Part shown: positions 19,329 to 30,733 of the stretch, one piece after another
How positions within the stretch are numbered: the stretch's first letter is position 1
How the letters are laid out: each line of letters starts with the position of its first letter
From: Armillaria gallica
Taxonomy: Eukaryota; Basidiomycota; Agaricomycetes; Agaricales; Physalacriaceae
Direction: 5' to 3'
NCBI GenBank assembly: GCA_037576215.1
Contig: JBANDB010000005.1
Coordinates: forward strand, 2,852,001-2,916,000
DNA: 64,000 bases
Program-made: the position numbers and the translations under genes
Notes under the pieces: model-generated
What the model was told of the DNA's origin: nothing
What the model saw: only the letters and a program-made list of their open reading frames with translations
The model's database searches: none

Positions 19329-20652
19329 TGATGAACCTATAGACTCCTGCGGGCAGAAAACACAAGACCTGTTACGGCGAGTGTAGTCAAGCACAGAATC
19401 TGAAGGCAGGTTCTAGCGAGTCTAGTCTTGCACCTCCGTGCGATGACTGTAGCTTCCTGGTGGTGTAGCGAAGTATTGCTACGCTTTGTTATGATTCTCT
19501 GAAGGCTGTTCAGAGGCTCAAAGTATGTACGCGAACTTTCCTGGAAGGGAAAAGATACGTAAACGTGGATGTATGCTGAGCGGGGGCGACCTAGATGCGG
19601 CGCGAACTATGTGGTGTCGGAATCCTGGCTACAGTTCCGGTAGAATCTATTTTCCTATGCTCGCGTACTTTCTTTAGAGAAACGCAGAGATGGAGCTGGC
19701 TTATCTAGAGAAACTCGAATTAGTATCGTTCCTAACTTATAGGAACAGTATGCTGTTGGTGTTAGAGACTAAAGTTTGGAATCCTAGCTACGGATTACCC
19801 TTTGAAGTCTTCAGGTATGCGAATTTATGACAGGAGGATGACAAACAAGGTAGTCTTTATATGATACCCTTGCTTGTGTTTTGGACGAGAGGACGTGAAT
19901 CAAGTTATTTAACACTGGGTAGCTAGCGAGTTTTGGAGAAACTTCGCCAAGTGTTATATCTCTTAAGAACGTAGAGATATTAACTTTTAATTCGCGTGTA
20001 TTGGGTGGTATGTGTGGTGTATGTATCCTCTATGGAGAACTGTCCTTTTTCTATCTACAGGCCGTTATCTTTTATACTACAGAACTGTACTTGCTAAGTA
20101 AGTGAACTTTTGCCTTGGCTTGATAACTGCAGTACATGATTTGTGAGCGTAGCGAACTATTTGTAACCGTAGTTCACTATACCGTGTGCTACTCCACTGT
20201 GCATACTTATTAAAAGTTCGCGTAGCCTAATAAAGCTACGGAAGGTTTACTAATTTACTTACTACTTACTCAGCCGCAGTTAATGGCTCACTAATCTCTA
20301 CTATATTTCTAAGCTGTAAAGGCGTATCCATATGGCCTCTTGAGAATCCATAGCTATGCATAGCCTACGCGTAGTTAAACTGCGTGATCGTATGGCTCTG
20401 TCCACGTGCAAAGGCCCAGAATAATGATGCGTGTCTAATTTACTGCGGAAGGATTGGCAATCAATGTGCCTTGAGGCACAATGACTCATAGATATTGGAG
20501 TGAAAGTTCGCGTGGAGTGGGAAATTTAATATGATTCGACCTGTGCCGGACTTGCAATGTTTGGTTTAGTGAAAGGCCGCGTAAGGGAGATAGGCGATAA
20601 ATTGTAAGTGGTGTTCGCGATTTCAGAGCGCACAGAGCCTTGAGGCTCATCA
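19329..20652 (-). repeat. Right LTR of Gypsy-1 (5', promoter-bearing LTR)
   Basis: 1,324 bp, one base different from the left LTR (C at 20629). Transcription of gag-pol should start inside it on the minus strand, downstream of TATAAAAG at 20069-20076. The hairpin-capable AGCCT-TG-AGGCT lies just inside the terminus. The sequence TGAGTGCACAGAGCC near its end is closely matched at the ends of the L2 LTRs (41347, 58408). Confidence 0.97.
20069..20076 (-). promoter_or_regulatory. TATA box of Gypsy-1 LTR promoter
   Basis: Plus-strand CTTTTATA, i.e. TATAAAAG on the coding strand of gag-pol. It is the same octamer as upstream of antisense genes A and B. The start of transcription would fall about 30 bases downstream, near 20040. 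Confidence 0.55.
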
Positions 20653-21700
20653 ACGCAGAGAAGGATGCAGCAAATTAGGGTACGGTTGACATTGCGAACG
20701 AACATTTTCTCCTTGGAGTCGGTGCTCACGTTGCTGAAGGACTTGTTCCAGTAGTGCACGATGGTCTTCTTCTCGGCGAATGACTATTATGAACTGGAGA
20801 TGAAAGTTGTGTCGATATGAGTTCAACAAGGTGACGATGGGGGACATACCCTGGAGTCGTAACATGCTGGATGACAGCCATGCGACTCTCACATTCACAG
20901 AAATGTCCCTCCTCGGTATTCCCGCTCCAAGTCTTCTCACCCATAACTAGGATTGGCATCTGCCAGCATGATGCCTGCACATCCATTCCTTCCAGTCAAT
21001 CTCCACCAAAAACTATGTCATTGACAATCCAGCAGAGTCCCATTCAAGTTGAGAGGCCGCTACCCTTGGCTGTATTAACCAAGGAATTTTTATTGTGCTC
21101 CACCTACATGATGCTGAATTCCCTTCCGACTCCCACTCCATTGATGAGGAGCCACTACCCTTGGAGGACTCTCCATGCCCGGACATTTACCAGAACATTG
21201 ACATGACAGGCACGTAAGCTTTTGCTAGGTAAACAGGTGTGGATAAGGACTTCCATAGTCCTCGATGACGATGGGAGCTGTGATCGAGGTTTTGGATCGG
21301 AGTTTCCATCTGATGGCTAACATACCTCTTTGAAATTCTTCCTATATTGACGACAACAATCATCCTCGCGAGTCATCCTCTGGTCCCCTCTTTCTCTTTC
21401 TGGTGTCTTTGAGTGGGAGTTCGTATACTCTGAGTCCTGTACAAGTGATCTGATGGATTGGTAGTGGTGTTTGACTGGCTTTCGCAGAGCTGAAGGCATA
21501 TACCAGCTCGCCTGACAAGCACTTTCTATTCCCAAACACCTGGCCACAAGGTTCCTGTACTGCTGTTTGCAGTGCCTGTCTCTGCTTCCAGGGCTTCTGA
21601 ATAGTTAAAGGAAATTGCCACTGTAAAGGCACTTCTCCCTTCGAGTCGCTGGAACGCAATAGCGACATCTACCTTCCCGGCGACTTTTTCCTTGATGGAA
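20653..21700 (-). repeat. Repeat R1, copy b (inverted), right part
   Basis: This continues the inverted R1 copy interrupted by Gypsy-1. The minus strand matches R1c around 27200-27910 (GTATGT block, 'gagcactgactcc' segment) and R1a around 1400-2200. The first four bases (ACGC) are the right target duplication. No intact frame. Confidence 0.7.
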
Positions 21701-22345
21701 ATACCGACAACCATTATGAATTGTACAAGAAGATGTCAATAGAAACTCAGCGAGATGAGAATGGCAGACATATGCAACATCAGATGCCATTAACACAGTC
21801 AGAAGGCAACTTTTCAAGTTGCGAGTCTCAGTCTACGAAGTTGGAATGCTACACATAAGACTTGCTAGCTGATAGAAGCTCATCCTAAAGAGGCTAGGCT
21901 GAGAATGGCTTGGGTTGTGGGAGGAAGTGTCATGTTTCCCACAGATGCTTGGCTCAACAGAGGATGCCAAACAACGCATTCATCTTGCGCTGATATTCCA
22001 TCCAAGGATTATCTTCGCTTCATTCTCCCTTCTCTCCCTTCATTTAAATCACTTCGGTTTCCCAAACAACCGAGTCCTCAGCTTCCACTGCTATGAGTTT
22101 GAGCTTGCAGCATCTCTTCATCCTGGTATTCATCTCGGAACCTGCCTCATTGCCAGTCTCCCCTCTGCTCAACTCTTAGTTATCTCAAATCCGAGAGTTC
22201 CCCTCCCCAACCCAAGAACAAGCAGTTGTATTACATCTCAAATTTCATTCATTGGTTCCATTTGAATACCTGTTACCATCGCCATTCTTGTTTCGATTCA
22301 TAGCTTCGCTTAGACCGTCTAGCACGCTAACTCCGCTGTGCCAGC
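21701..22345. other. Upstream region of the Smr gene
   Basis: Mixed sequence: the left part still resembles R1-type repeats; the right part (about 22000-22345) is CT-rich and is the likely promoter/5' leader of the Smr gene. No other gene is supported. Confidence 0.45.
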
Positions 22346-23659
22346 ATGTCTATCTTGATGGGGGTGGTTCTCGAGGCTGCGATCTTGCTGGCGATTATCT
22401 GGGTTTTTTGGGCTGAATCATCCCAAGAATCCAGCGGATCCAGACAGTATACCCTTCCGGTTCACCAGCAACAGCAACATCAACATCAACTGGTACATCA
22501 GTCACCTCCTTGTCCACTGCCTCCATCATCACAAAGTTATCGACCATCACCATATACCCCTCTGCTTCATCAGCCAGAGCAACATCAACCGATATATCAA
22601 CCACCTCGTCCACTGCCTCCACCACAAAGCCCTCAATCATCACTATATACACCTCTGGTACCTCAGCCACCTTCTCATCAGCCACCTCCATCACAAAGTT
22701 ATCAATCATTACCATATACCCCTCCAGTTCATCAGCCAGAGCAACATCAACCGGTATCTCAACCACCGCCTCATTCACCCTCTCCATTACAAAGTCATCG
22801 ATCATCACTGTATACACCACTGTCACATGGACTGCCAAAACACGAGGTATCACAGTTTCTTTCACAGTACTTCCCACTCGCTGAAATTTTTGAAATAGGA
22901 CATCAACCAGCAAGACCAGCCAAATGAATACTACGTCAGCCTTCATGCACACGCCAATGAGGAAAAGGATGAAATGGCAAGATGCAAGAGTGAAAGCCAA
23001 GAGGCCTATAACCGCGGGGATCATGCTGCAGCCAAGGACCTCTCAAAACAAGGGAAAAATCATAAACAGAAAATGGAACAGCTGAACAAAGAAGCGAGCA
23101 ACTGGATTTATCTTGGTCAGTACTATGATCCATCCCATTTGTACCCGATGTGAATGCTCATTTTCTCGGTAGAAAAAAACCGTGTAAGCTGTTGGGTGTC
23201 ACGTTCATTTGGGATACTAATTCTGTTATTCAGCATAGTAAACCTGGGGAGATAGACCTGCACGGTCTTTATGTCAAAGAAGCATTTGCATATACAGATG
23301 CTGCCCTCGAAGAGGCGATGCTTCAAGGTGACTCTGAAATTAGGTTCATTGTTGGTATGTGCAGGTCACGCAAAGACTTCCATTAAATCTGAAGTCTGTG
23401 TTGTAGGTAAAGGGCTGCACTGTGAGAGCGGGGAAGCAAAATTAGAGCCGGCTATCAAGGGCCTGATGTGCAAGTACGTCAGCATACATTCTGTGAGTAA
23501 TCCAAGTTCCACTAACCTTCGTACAGATACCAGTTGCCCGCAGAGTTTGACCCCTCAAATTCCGGTGTTCTTGTCATTGGGCTTAATGGAGACACCCCGA
23601 TCCGCCACCGCCAACATCTCAATATTTCCCACCATTGCTCTCGTCGCCATAGGCGATGA
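22346..23659 (+). CDS. DUF1771-Smr domain protein with N-terminal membrane anchor (intact host gene)
   Basis: Six exons by splice signals and domain continuity: 22346-22846, 22899-23115, 23173-23183 (11-nt microexon), 23234-23354, 23407-23473, 23527-23659; introns are 50-57 bp. The 349-residue product has an N-terminal hydrophobic segment (residues 1-24, MSILMGVVLEAAILLAIIWV), a Pro/Gln/His-rich repetitive stretch (about 30-165, repeated YTP..HQPEQHQP), a DUF1771 helix (about 176-239, with QEAYNRGDHAAAKDLSKQGK), and a C-terminal Smr domain with IDLHGLYVKEA and the GKGLH loop. Smr domains act as endonucleases or bind nucleic acid; with a membrane anchor this one may face the cytosol from the ER or outer mitochondrial membrane, which is inference. 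The microexon codes K-N-R plus part of E and is needed to join the two domains. Key Smr motifs are intact, so this is the best host-gene call in the window. Confidence 0.88.
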
Positions 23660-24219
23660 GCAGGCAACATCGGAGCATAGGAGAGCATGGAAACAATCCA
23701 TCCCTAACTCTACTGCAAAGACATGTACCAGTAATATCTCTCCCACGAAATGTAATCCGTATCTGCAAACCCACCAAAGAGAACCCCGAAAATGGACCAA
23801 ATCTACAAAATGCGAACTTGAAAGTGCAACATAGACCCGGCATACGACACCCATCAAGTTCAAATCTCCTCCTCTATCTTTCTTTTTGTGATGTTTGTCT
23901 CCCCCAAATAAATCTCAGTTTCTGTCAGCTTCGACGTATTTCAGCCAGTCGAAAAACCAATCGGAGACTTTGACATCCACAAGTCGACTATTGAAAGCCG
24001 GCGGGATTTGGCCTGGGTGTATATCTATTGATGGGTCATTCATTGCATTTTTTGAGTGCTACACGACTTAATATACCACACGTACAACTGAAGATCAATG
24101 TTACTAGATCAACCAGATTATTGACAATTGTGATTGATGACGAGTATTGCATTCTGTATAATTAGGCTAGAATCAAACGTAGACATCGGATCGAACTCTC
24201 TTTTCGTCTCCCCATCATC
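23660..24219. other. 3' flank of the Smr gene
   Basis: 3' untranslated and intergenic sequence. No second gene is supported; the short frames here overlap the last exon in other frames. Confidence 0.45.
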
Positions 24220-25780
24220 GATCCTAATCTGTTCACCCAGTGAAAGTTTTCTTCATTCAAAGACACCCATGCTTACAGAAGCTCCTTTTGCTCATCAGCA
24301 TTTGGTGGAGACTCCTACATGCAATGGTCACAGCTCCTCGATTTGAACAGCGCTTGGATGACATGTCAGCGAGATAACTTTGGGGAGAGATGGGGAGAGG
24401 AAGGCAGGCAGAGGACTGGCCAGCAGGAGGATGTTTAGCTTTGCTCATGTTGCCATCAGCTGGGCTTGAATTTCCATACAGTTATGGTGTTGGAACATGC
24501 GACTCAACAAAGTTGGGGGTCAAATGTTAACAGGCTGACACGGACATTTACTAGTGGGATGTCATGGAAGAGAGAGAAGGAGAAGTTTAGGTGTAGAACT
24601 TCTGCGGGGTGAATTAGCAGATTCTGAATGTCATTTTCCATGAGGGAACTCACGGTAGCATATGGTCGGGCTAGGCAGCTCAGCAAGATGTCCGTATTCC
24701 TGTGGCAATCCGCTGTAAAACGCAATATCGACTCAGACAAGGATATCCTTGTGTCCATTACAGAATGCATGACCTTGGGGTTGGTGGACACTTGCCTGTC
24801 AGAGTTGGCTGGATTGAAAGTGTAGGATGGCCGTAAGCTTCAGTGGGTTTGTGCTAGGCAGATGCAGAACTTGTTGTGAAATAGAGTGGATATAAGGACT
24901 AGCATGTTGTGGTCGAAGCTTGAAGAACCTGTTGTACTGACAGAGCTCAGGACAGAGTGCCGTTGGGCATTGCTCATCATTGTCTGCTTGGGAAGCTGAG
25001 CCTCATATCTGGGGACATTGAACCACGGCGGCACAGTGGGGAGAATAGCGAACATGGTAGTATTTGATGGTTGATGTTTGTCTTGGAAAGTTTTGGTGGT
25101 ACAGAACACGGCAGCTGTCGCTAAACTGTGGTAGATGCAAGTAATGTCAATAAGAGTCAGCGAGATGAGAATGGCCGATGTACTCAAGGACACTGTCAGC
25201 CCTCCCACCCCTCTCTATGCCTGCAAAATGCCAGATTCTGTTCCTCGCTTCTCTTAGGCCATCCCCTGTATGTCGACGCATCGGCTATGCGAACCAAGTC
25301 TGAGCATTGTTCAGGATGAGGAGCAGCTATCGTTGGGGGTGCAAAGTCAAGGAATCACCATGCCAAGAAATCAAACAAGACTTGAAGCTTTGAAGGAAGG
25401 GCTGTTCTTTGCATACGCATCCAGACAAGGAGGGCTTTGAGATTTTGTATGTGCGTGCATGCTCGCAGTCGGATGGAGAGCCTGATCCGAACTCCGATCA
25501 GAGTTTCCCTTCCATCTCCCACCGTCATCGACTACGCCAACACCCTCGCCTGTTCACCTAGCAAAAGCCTCCTCTGAAGACATGCACATGGCTTCATCAT
25601 TATTGCAATGGGAGGAAGGGAGAGGTAGGACTGGCTGTGGGTAGGAAGAGCTGGGACGTGTCCATGTTTGTCATTCACTGTTCGCCATCCTCTTTTCATG
25701 TGTCCTGTTCTTTATGCCCAAGTCAACCATCAGTTTCTTAATCCATGCACTATGGAAGTCTGCCCTCTTACCACTGAGTT
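24220..25780 (+). repeat. Repeat R1, copy c, first part
   Basis: Matches R1a 230-1700 along most of its length, for example 'gtgtagaacttctg', 'acaaggatatccttgtg' and 'ggccatcccctg'. It is decayed, with no shared open frame. It runs into R2 at about 25780. Confidence 0.7.
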
Positions 25781-25789
25781 TCATAACGT

Positions 25790-27150
25790 GATGCATGCAG
25801 GGCCAGAGAATGCGCCTCTCTTCCTTGGCTGCTGTTTGGCGCTATACCCCAGCTCAAATCTGGGATCGACCTCTCCTTCCATCTTCCTGCCATCATCAAG
25901 GGTCAGTATCGACTGGTGCATGCATGCATACATGAACCCTCATGAGATTACCCTCATGCAGGCTTTACTCCACTGGAAGCGACAGAAACAGACTATTCTC
26001 TTATCAGAGTTGGAAATTGGGTCTTCGACGATGCTTGGAATCCTGGTTGGTATGGGGTGGTAGGTCAGTATGAGGCACAGAATTCGAGATGGAAAGATTG
26101 GGGCCATCATGAAGGACAAAGTCGGTGAAGACGGCTGACAGTGCTGAGGGTAGTCGGAACCCTAGTTTGGAGCCATAGGTTAGCTGGTCCTGGCATGTTA
26201 CTGTCGTCGAACAGTTTTGACTCTTTGGTGTGTCTATCATCCCTATTCCACTGAACTAGTATTGAGCTTACTTTCATCTACAGAATGAAATCGACACCAT
26301 CTATCCTCGTTGAGAAGGTCACTGAGTTTCTCAAATTTCTCTCTATTGCATTTAAATGGCTCCAAGGAAATGCCGGTATGCCCCCATCTGTTAATGTGGA
26401 TTTGGAACCCTCGCCAGAACGGCAAAGTATTTCTCTTACATTCCCTACCCAGCAGCGGCTAGTTCATATCGATGCCCAGACGATGGGCCTACACGCTCTC
26501 GTTTGCCAGCTGTATTCCATTCTCTCTACATGCAGTGAGACCAAGTGACCTCACAGACGAGTGTGGTACCCCAGTCATGGGTTCTTTTCTACCAGAAGCT
26601 TTGACCGGGATACTATACCAACTCATTCGGCAAAAGAAAAACTTAATTCACTCGGTCTGGACAAGACTGCCAGTTAATCTGACACACCAAGCCATTTCAC
26701 TGTCGGTTCGCACCTGCCACATCCGCCATTCCTGTTGCGGTGTAAACAAGAGTACCTCCATATTCGGCTGCCAATTGTCTCCGGCGACCCATTTCTGATC
26801 CCTTTTCTCTTCCTGTCCTTTCGACAATGTTATCACATTATCATTAAGGACTCGTGAGCGCGATTCTCGTGGATGTGCATGCTTGACACAGGGATCTGAA
26901 ATAGCAGACAGAGAGGGCCGAGCGTAGCCTAGGAGAGGTTCAATGGAGATGTTGGTGGTGTATGTGAACGAAACTGTGGATGGTGTTGAGTAATCTATAC
27001 AGGAGCAGTTGAGGATACGAATGATCCTGTGCCGTGTCTCAGGAGATATCTGGATGTGGATGCAAAGCCTTCGCTTCATACATCATGTTGCATGGCTTAT
27101 CTCCATGTCCATCTGCACCTATAACCTCCACCTCTTTTGCTCTTCTTTCT
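25790..27150 (+). repeat. Repeat R2, copy a
   Basis: The first 760 bases match 33550-34500 in the same orientation (shared 'cttccttggctgct', 'ccatcatcaagg', 'tattgagcttac'). It interrupts R1c. It contains a block like the R1 intron (about 26228-26282, ending CTACAG). A short frame follows at 26285-26548 (87 codons, no recognised domain). The identity of the family is unknown. Confidence 0.55.
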
Positions 27151-27189
27151 TTTTATGGCATCGTTGTCCTTCATGCCCTCAGAGTGCCT

Positions 27190-29480
27190 GAAAAAATGGC
27201 ATGCTGATCCGAAACTCTGATCACAGCATCTCTCGTCATTGAGAACTACATCAACAACACCCTCACCTGCCCAACCTAGGAAAAGCCTCTTTTCTCATCA
27301 ATGTTATGGCCAATGGGAGGCATAGGATTCATCATCAACTAGATGGACATCTTCATGATCATTGTTCACCGAACCCTCGCCATACTCTTTTCCCTGTCCT
27401 GTCCTTTACTCCCAAATTAACCTTCTGTCTCTTGGCCTCTGTACTGGCCCACATGGGACAAGAATCTGAAAGCAGATGAAAATAAAAGACACGGCAGGAT
27501 GCATAGAGGATGTCGCTTTTTCTCAATGGACCACGACCCTCATGTCAATCATCAGATCTGCAGTAGTCATGCATGCATTCATGGGTGAGAAGGCTTAGAG
27601 AGGGAATATTGTACCAAGAAGGGGGGGATGATTTTGTGAATGCAAAGGTCGCATCATCGCCATCCAGTGTCAGCTGCAAGGTATGTCTGCCATTGTCACC
27701 TCGTTGAACTCGTATTGACATGACTTTCATCTGCAGTTCCTAATAGTCATTCATTGAGAAGAAGACTGTTAAGAAGCACGACCACAACAACTCCTCCAGC
27801 GGCATGAGCACTGACTCCAATGGGAGTCTGTTCTTTGGCAGTGTCGGTAGAGCCCCTCAGCACCATCCCCTTGAACCTTAGTCTACTGCTCCCTCATCAT
27901 CCTTCTCTGCGTCTCAGGTTCTCCTTCACCTACAATCCCTAGAGTGCCAACGCAGAAACCCCAACTACCGTAACATGCCAAATTTCTTCCGGATCAGTGT
28001 TTATGTCGCCTCTCTAAAACAGAAACATCTCCACAACTCGGAAAACCTACTATTCCAGTCATTATCCATATCAAACATGCATCGTGTGGTGCACACAAGC
28101 AAGGTGTGACATTGTCGTAGATAGCATTTCTTCCCAGTGTGCATCTGCACAGATAGAGTGCAGCTGTTAAGAATCGGACTATCTTGAGTAATACACGAGT
28201 TAATGAATACTCAAGTAAAACCCGAGTCATGAGCGAGGATGTCCAAAAGCAAAGTTCTAACCACCAAGAGAGATCCTATATGTGTGCTAACAAGCGCTAG
28301 GTGTAGTTAGCAAGTTTGTCAGCAAGCGCTAGGCATAGTCGGAAGGCAAACAGAATGGCAAGCGCTAGGCATAACCGATCAGATATGCTTAGATCACACA
28401 GTTAAGTGGATGTTGAAGAGTAGTGAAATTAGATTAAGATTTACAATAGTACAGACTGTGATTATATACTAGAGGTTTCGAGACATTATTGTTCTACAAT
28501 GTTCTACTGTATTCTGGTGTCTGTAGGAAAAATAGAGAAAGTAAGAGAAGATACGAGCAAGTCACCTTTGAGACTGAGAAGCCCGAGTACAGGCATGTGT
28601 TGACTCATGGGCCAAGTCGGCAGGTACCTGATATCCATAACAGCAGCCTATCCCTTGTCCTTCTCCAAAGACACCCCTGTTGTTCACATCTCTGGTCCAG
28701 GGTCGATTTCAAAACTGGCAGCAAGATGGTGGACTACATTTGCCTTGATCTTCCTCAGCAAGTAATGCACTCATTCCTTCTTGATACATATCCTCCATAT
28801 TTGCATATTCCAGCCTGGCACAGACTCCTGGCCTAGCTTGAACTGAGCAAAAGGTCCAGTCACAGAGCCTCTTCCACTGCCATCACCCCAGAATTCGGAT
28901 CTTTCCAACTGGCATCCGACAGTCCTGAATTTGTACATCAATAGTGGCAACGCTTCAACTTGAACGACTCTTGGAGTCTGGTTCAGGTGGATGATGGTCC
29001 ACCAAGACAACTTTGGAGGATGGAACTGGGACAACTTGGGAAGAACATCGTGCTACGATCCCAGTATGTTCAGGATCCTCCTTCTGTTGAACTTGTACTG
29101 ATATCACTTTTCTCTACGGTTCATAATGGGTAATCTCAAGAAGCACGAGTTCTTCAGACATGCATCGTGATCGTCCTTTCACATATTGCAGATGGTGAAC
29201 TCTCATCAGCACTACAAGAATGTTGAAGTCATCCTGGCAGCTCTTCAACCTTTTCTTCCCCCATTTCCTTAGCAATTTTCACCGCCGACTGCTGCCGAGA
29301 ACCTTTTGCTAACATGAAAGATAGAATGACGATTCCAACATCGACAACATCAATTACAGAGCAGAACCCAACCATAGCTTGCTCATATATTATGACCTGG
29401 CACCATGTTAGTTTGATCACTTACCTTCCTTTACTTACTAACCTTTCGCCAGATACACTTCTCGACCTCCCACATTTCAT
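27190..29480 (+). repeat. Repeat R1, copy c, second part
   Basis: Matches R1a 1400-3400: 'gagaactacatcaacaac', the intron-like block 27681-27736, 'cagcaccatccc', and the 3' segment around 29060-29470. A Copia-type solo LTR (28165-28642) splits it. No intact frame. Confidence 0.7.
28165..28642. mobile_element. Copia-type solo LTR with AAGCGCTAGG motif
   Basis: 478 bp from TGTTAAGAATC to CCATAACA (inverted termini TGTTA/TAACA), flanked by the 5-bp duplication GCAGC (28160-28164, 28643-28647). The inverted R1 copy near 5770 shows the site without the LTR. It holds three copies of CAAGCGCTAGG (about 28290, 28326, 28359) spaced about 35 bp. No internal coding region remains. Confidence 0.8.
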
Positions 29481-30725
29481 GTTGGCTAATCCTTGCAAGG
29501 GATCAAAAGTGAAAGGATCCTGGGCAGATTCTAGGAACGATGCATGTAACTATACTCGCAGCACCTTGTTTTGGTGTTAGGCATCCTGACTGGCAGACGA
29601 AGACATGAATAGGGAGCAGATGTAAGGATGGGCCTTCCATACAAGCTGGGATTTCACAGTGCTGTTTTGTAATACGAGCTTGAGCATGGATGCTCAATTT
29701 TCAAAACAAAGGAAGCTTCATATACCGGTTGAAGGTGGAAACGATTTGATTTGATTTGGGTAAAATGCAAAGGACTTTCTTATATGATGCTTGATGGATA
29801 TCGACCAGGCCTTTTGCCCAACTTCTTTGAGAGGGTTGTTATAATGGCGCAGCTTTCTTAGCTTATTATACTGAGAAATGCCTTCATGGTATCATAGTGC
29901 TTGATATGTAGCATGCAATTTATCTCGATTGCCAGCTTGCATGGACATGAGAAATCTTCGCCTTGTCCATGAAAGTGAGCGAAAACTGATTGGGAACAGG
30001 ATCAAAACTCTTTCTTCCATCTCTTGCCACCATCGAGGATAGCTATCGACTCGAGTTCATGCATACAAAGCCTCGATCGACCACAACATGGAAGCTCTTC
30101 TCTCATCAAGGTTTTGTCAGTACAGAGATTCCTCAGTTCATGGTAGTCTCTCATAGACAGACAACGATACAGACCTATTGATTGGAGGGAGGGACGGTCT
30201 GTATGTAGTCTGTTGTTTATGTACCCCCCTTTGGTAGCGGTTTGATTTTGTTATGTAATGGTGCCAAACAAGCCTTTGATGCGTTCACTTATTCCTCCAT
30301 ATCGACGTGATTTGGGTCATCTCTTTTCAAAATATGGATTGATATTTCATTTGTTGACTTTCTCTAATCCTAATACATGAAAACCCCAGGAAAAAATTGC
30401 CTGATATCCTGCAAACACTCATCCTGTCATCAATGCACCCAATATTTGCTTTGATATGACAAGTTGGATGATTAAGGCCTTTGTGGTCCATCAAGAAGAT
30501 TCTCGAAGCCACAGGATCCTGTTGTAATGGAAAGAGAGGAGAAATACCGACTGAATTGAACGCAATGGTGCAACAATGGTGTTGGAACCAGCTCAAGCAG
30601 TGATGGGAATCTATTTCTGTATTTGGGTGATGATGTAATAAGGTCAGACCAGCCCCAAGGGGGGCACGATTAAAACTAGACTAAGTTCATGGCCCCAACG
30701 GTGGTGGCTCCTCAACCTGAACAAT
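29481..30725. other. Unassigned sequence
   Basis: No recognisable gene, repeat copy or structured element. Only short inconsistent frames. Confidence 0.4.
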
Positions 30726-30733
30726 GCTCAGAC

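Larger units (their letters stand above)
6009..20652 (-). mobile_element. Gypsy-1: near-intact Ty3/Gypsy LTR retrotransposon with antisense genes
   Basis: A 14,644-bp element flanked by 1,324-bp direct LTRs and the 4-bp duplication ACGC. Element orientation is minus: primer site next to the right LTR, then gag (19200-16813), protease (16812-15814), RT (15783-14539), RNase H-integrase (14490-12169), about 4.8 kb holding two plus-strand spliced genes (A, 7738-9536; B, 10402-11972), a polypurine tract, and the left LTR. Gag through integrase lie in a single reading frame of about 2,344 codons broken by four stops (three TGA, one TAG). The LTRs differ at one base (7309 T versus 20629 C), so insertion is very recent. 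The element is CpG-rich compared with most of the window and dense in CGAACTTT. It is larger than typical fungal Gypsy elements because of the extra antisense module. Confidence 0.95.

Noticed and set aside
22395..23024. 209-codon minus-strand open frame
   Set aside because: Antisense shadow of the Pro/Gln-rich and DUF1771 exons of the Smr gene; repeats like VDVALADE arise from the repetitive coding strand.
28280..28380. CRISPR-like array
   Set aside because: Three short motifs only, in a fungal LTR; no cas genes and no regular spacer structure.
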